A stretch of 13,113 nucleotides of DNA from CAZOYN01 sp964584135 (GTDB lineage Bacteria; Patescibacteriota; Saccharimonadia; Saccharimonadales; UBA4665), in NCBI GenBank assembly GCA_964584135.1, contig CAZOYN010000022.1, positions 1-13,113 of the forward strand, read 5' to 3'. How positions within the stretch are numbered: the stretch's first letter is position 1; each line of letters opens with the position of its first letter. Positions 13,070 through 13,113 of this stretch are shown here, piece after piece. The notes under the pieces are model-generated. The model was not told the origin of the DNA. It was given only the letters and a program-made list of their open reading frames with translations, and made no database searches. The position numbers and the translations under genes are program-made.

Positions 13070-13113
13070 ATGGACCAGTCACAGATTCGGAACTTTTGTA
13101 TTATTGCTCATAT
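13070..13113 (+). CDS. lepA: Elongation factor 4 (LepA), N-terminal fragment cut by the window edge
   Basis: Only 14 full codons are visible, reading MDQSQIRNFCIIAHI with the last codon incomplete. IRNF.IIAHI is the first beta strand of LepA just before its DHGKST P-loop. TypA/BipA normally reads LRNIAIIAHVDHGK, so LepA fits better. LepA is a ribosome-associated translation GTPase acting in initiation or back-translocation. The start is fixed by the Shine-Dalgarno AAGGAG and the family N-terminus. It appears co-transcribed with radC. Confidence 0.8.
   Translation, partial: MDQSQIRNFCIIAH

Noticed and set aside
1..13113. Mobile element, conjugative island or prophage around the VirD4-like gene
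   Set aside because: No transposase, integrase, relaxase, terminal repeats or att-like duplication was seen, and both neighbours are core genes.
1..13113. UGA recoded as a sense codon
   Set aside because: Long conserved genes such as ftsH, murJ and the ATPase contain no in-frame TGA, so a Gly or Trp reassignment is not supported here.

Overview
The window looks like ordinary chromosome of a small-genome bacterium of the Candidate Phyla Radiation (Patescibacteria), most likely Saccharibacteria (TM7)-like. This is inferred from gene content: an 845-residue two-domain VirD4/HerA-type ATPase beside ftsH and murJ, a short TilS, several lineage-specific proteins of unknown function, tight packing and frequent tail-to-tail overlaps. 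Only a 16S or marker-gene search would settle the assignment. I see no IS element, prophage, CRISPR array or rRNA.

Left part (1-5210), small genes on both strands. An acidic protein enters from the left edge without a visible start (1-999, +). It meets tail to tail an inositol-phosphatase/FBPase-superfamily protein (996-1919, -). A tRNA with anticodon CAU and an encoded CCA follows (2009-2085, -). A back-to-back promoter region separates it from an unknown soluble protein (2174-3025, +), whose last 120 bases are antisense to the end of a TauE/SafE-type permease (2906-3676, -). The permease is divergent from a nucleoside 2-deoxyribosyltransferase-like protein whose true start is 3702 (+). That gene converges on a translationally coupled pair on the minus strand: a histidine-phosphatase (phosphoglycerate mutase-like) gene (4698-5210) and a divergent HAM1/RdgB-type nucleotide pyrophosphatase gene (4141-4698).

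Right part (5244-13113), one co-directional plus-strand block. tilS, ftsH, the VirD4/HerA-like ATPase, murJ, radC and the first 44 bases of lepA are separated by 8 to 66 bases. The roles are tRNA-Ile decoding, membrane proteolysis, a DNA/protein translocation motor, lipid II flipping and a RadC/JAB-domain protein, followed by a translation GTPase. tilS directly precedes ftsH; the hpt gene that sits between them in Bacillus-type genomes is absent.

Two properties cut across the window. First, near-consensus -10 boxes lie only 6-11 bases before the start codons of at least seven genes, which predicts leaderless or nearly leaderless mRNAs; only ftsH, lepA and weakly the ATPase gene have a plausible Shine-Dalgarno sequence. 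Second, all 12 complete stop codons are TAA (5) or TAG (7), never TGA, and the long genes contain no in-frame TGA, a pattern expected if release factor 1 does most or all termination. I found no clear previously undescribed multi-gene system. The best leads are the leaderless architecture, the stop-codon pattern, the ATPase in a housekeeping operon, and a MurJ-family protein lacking charged residues that are essential in E. coli MurJ.
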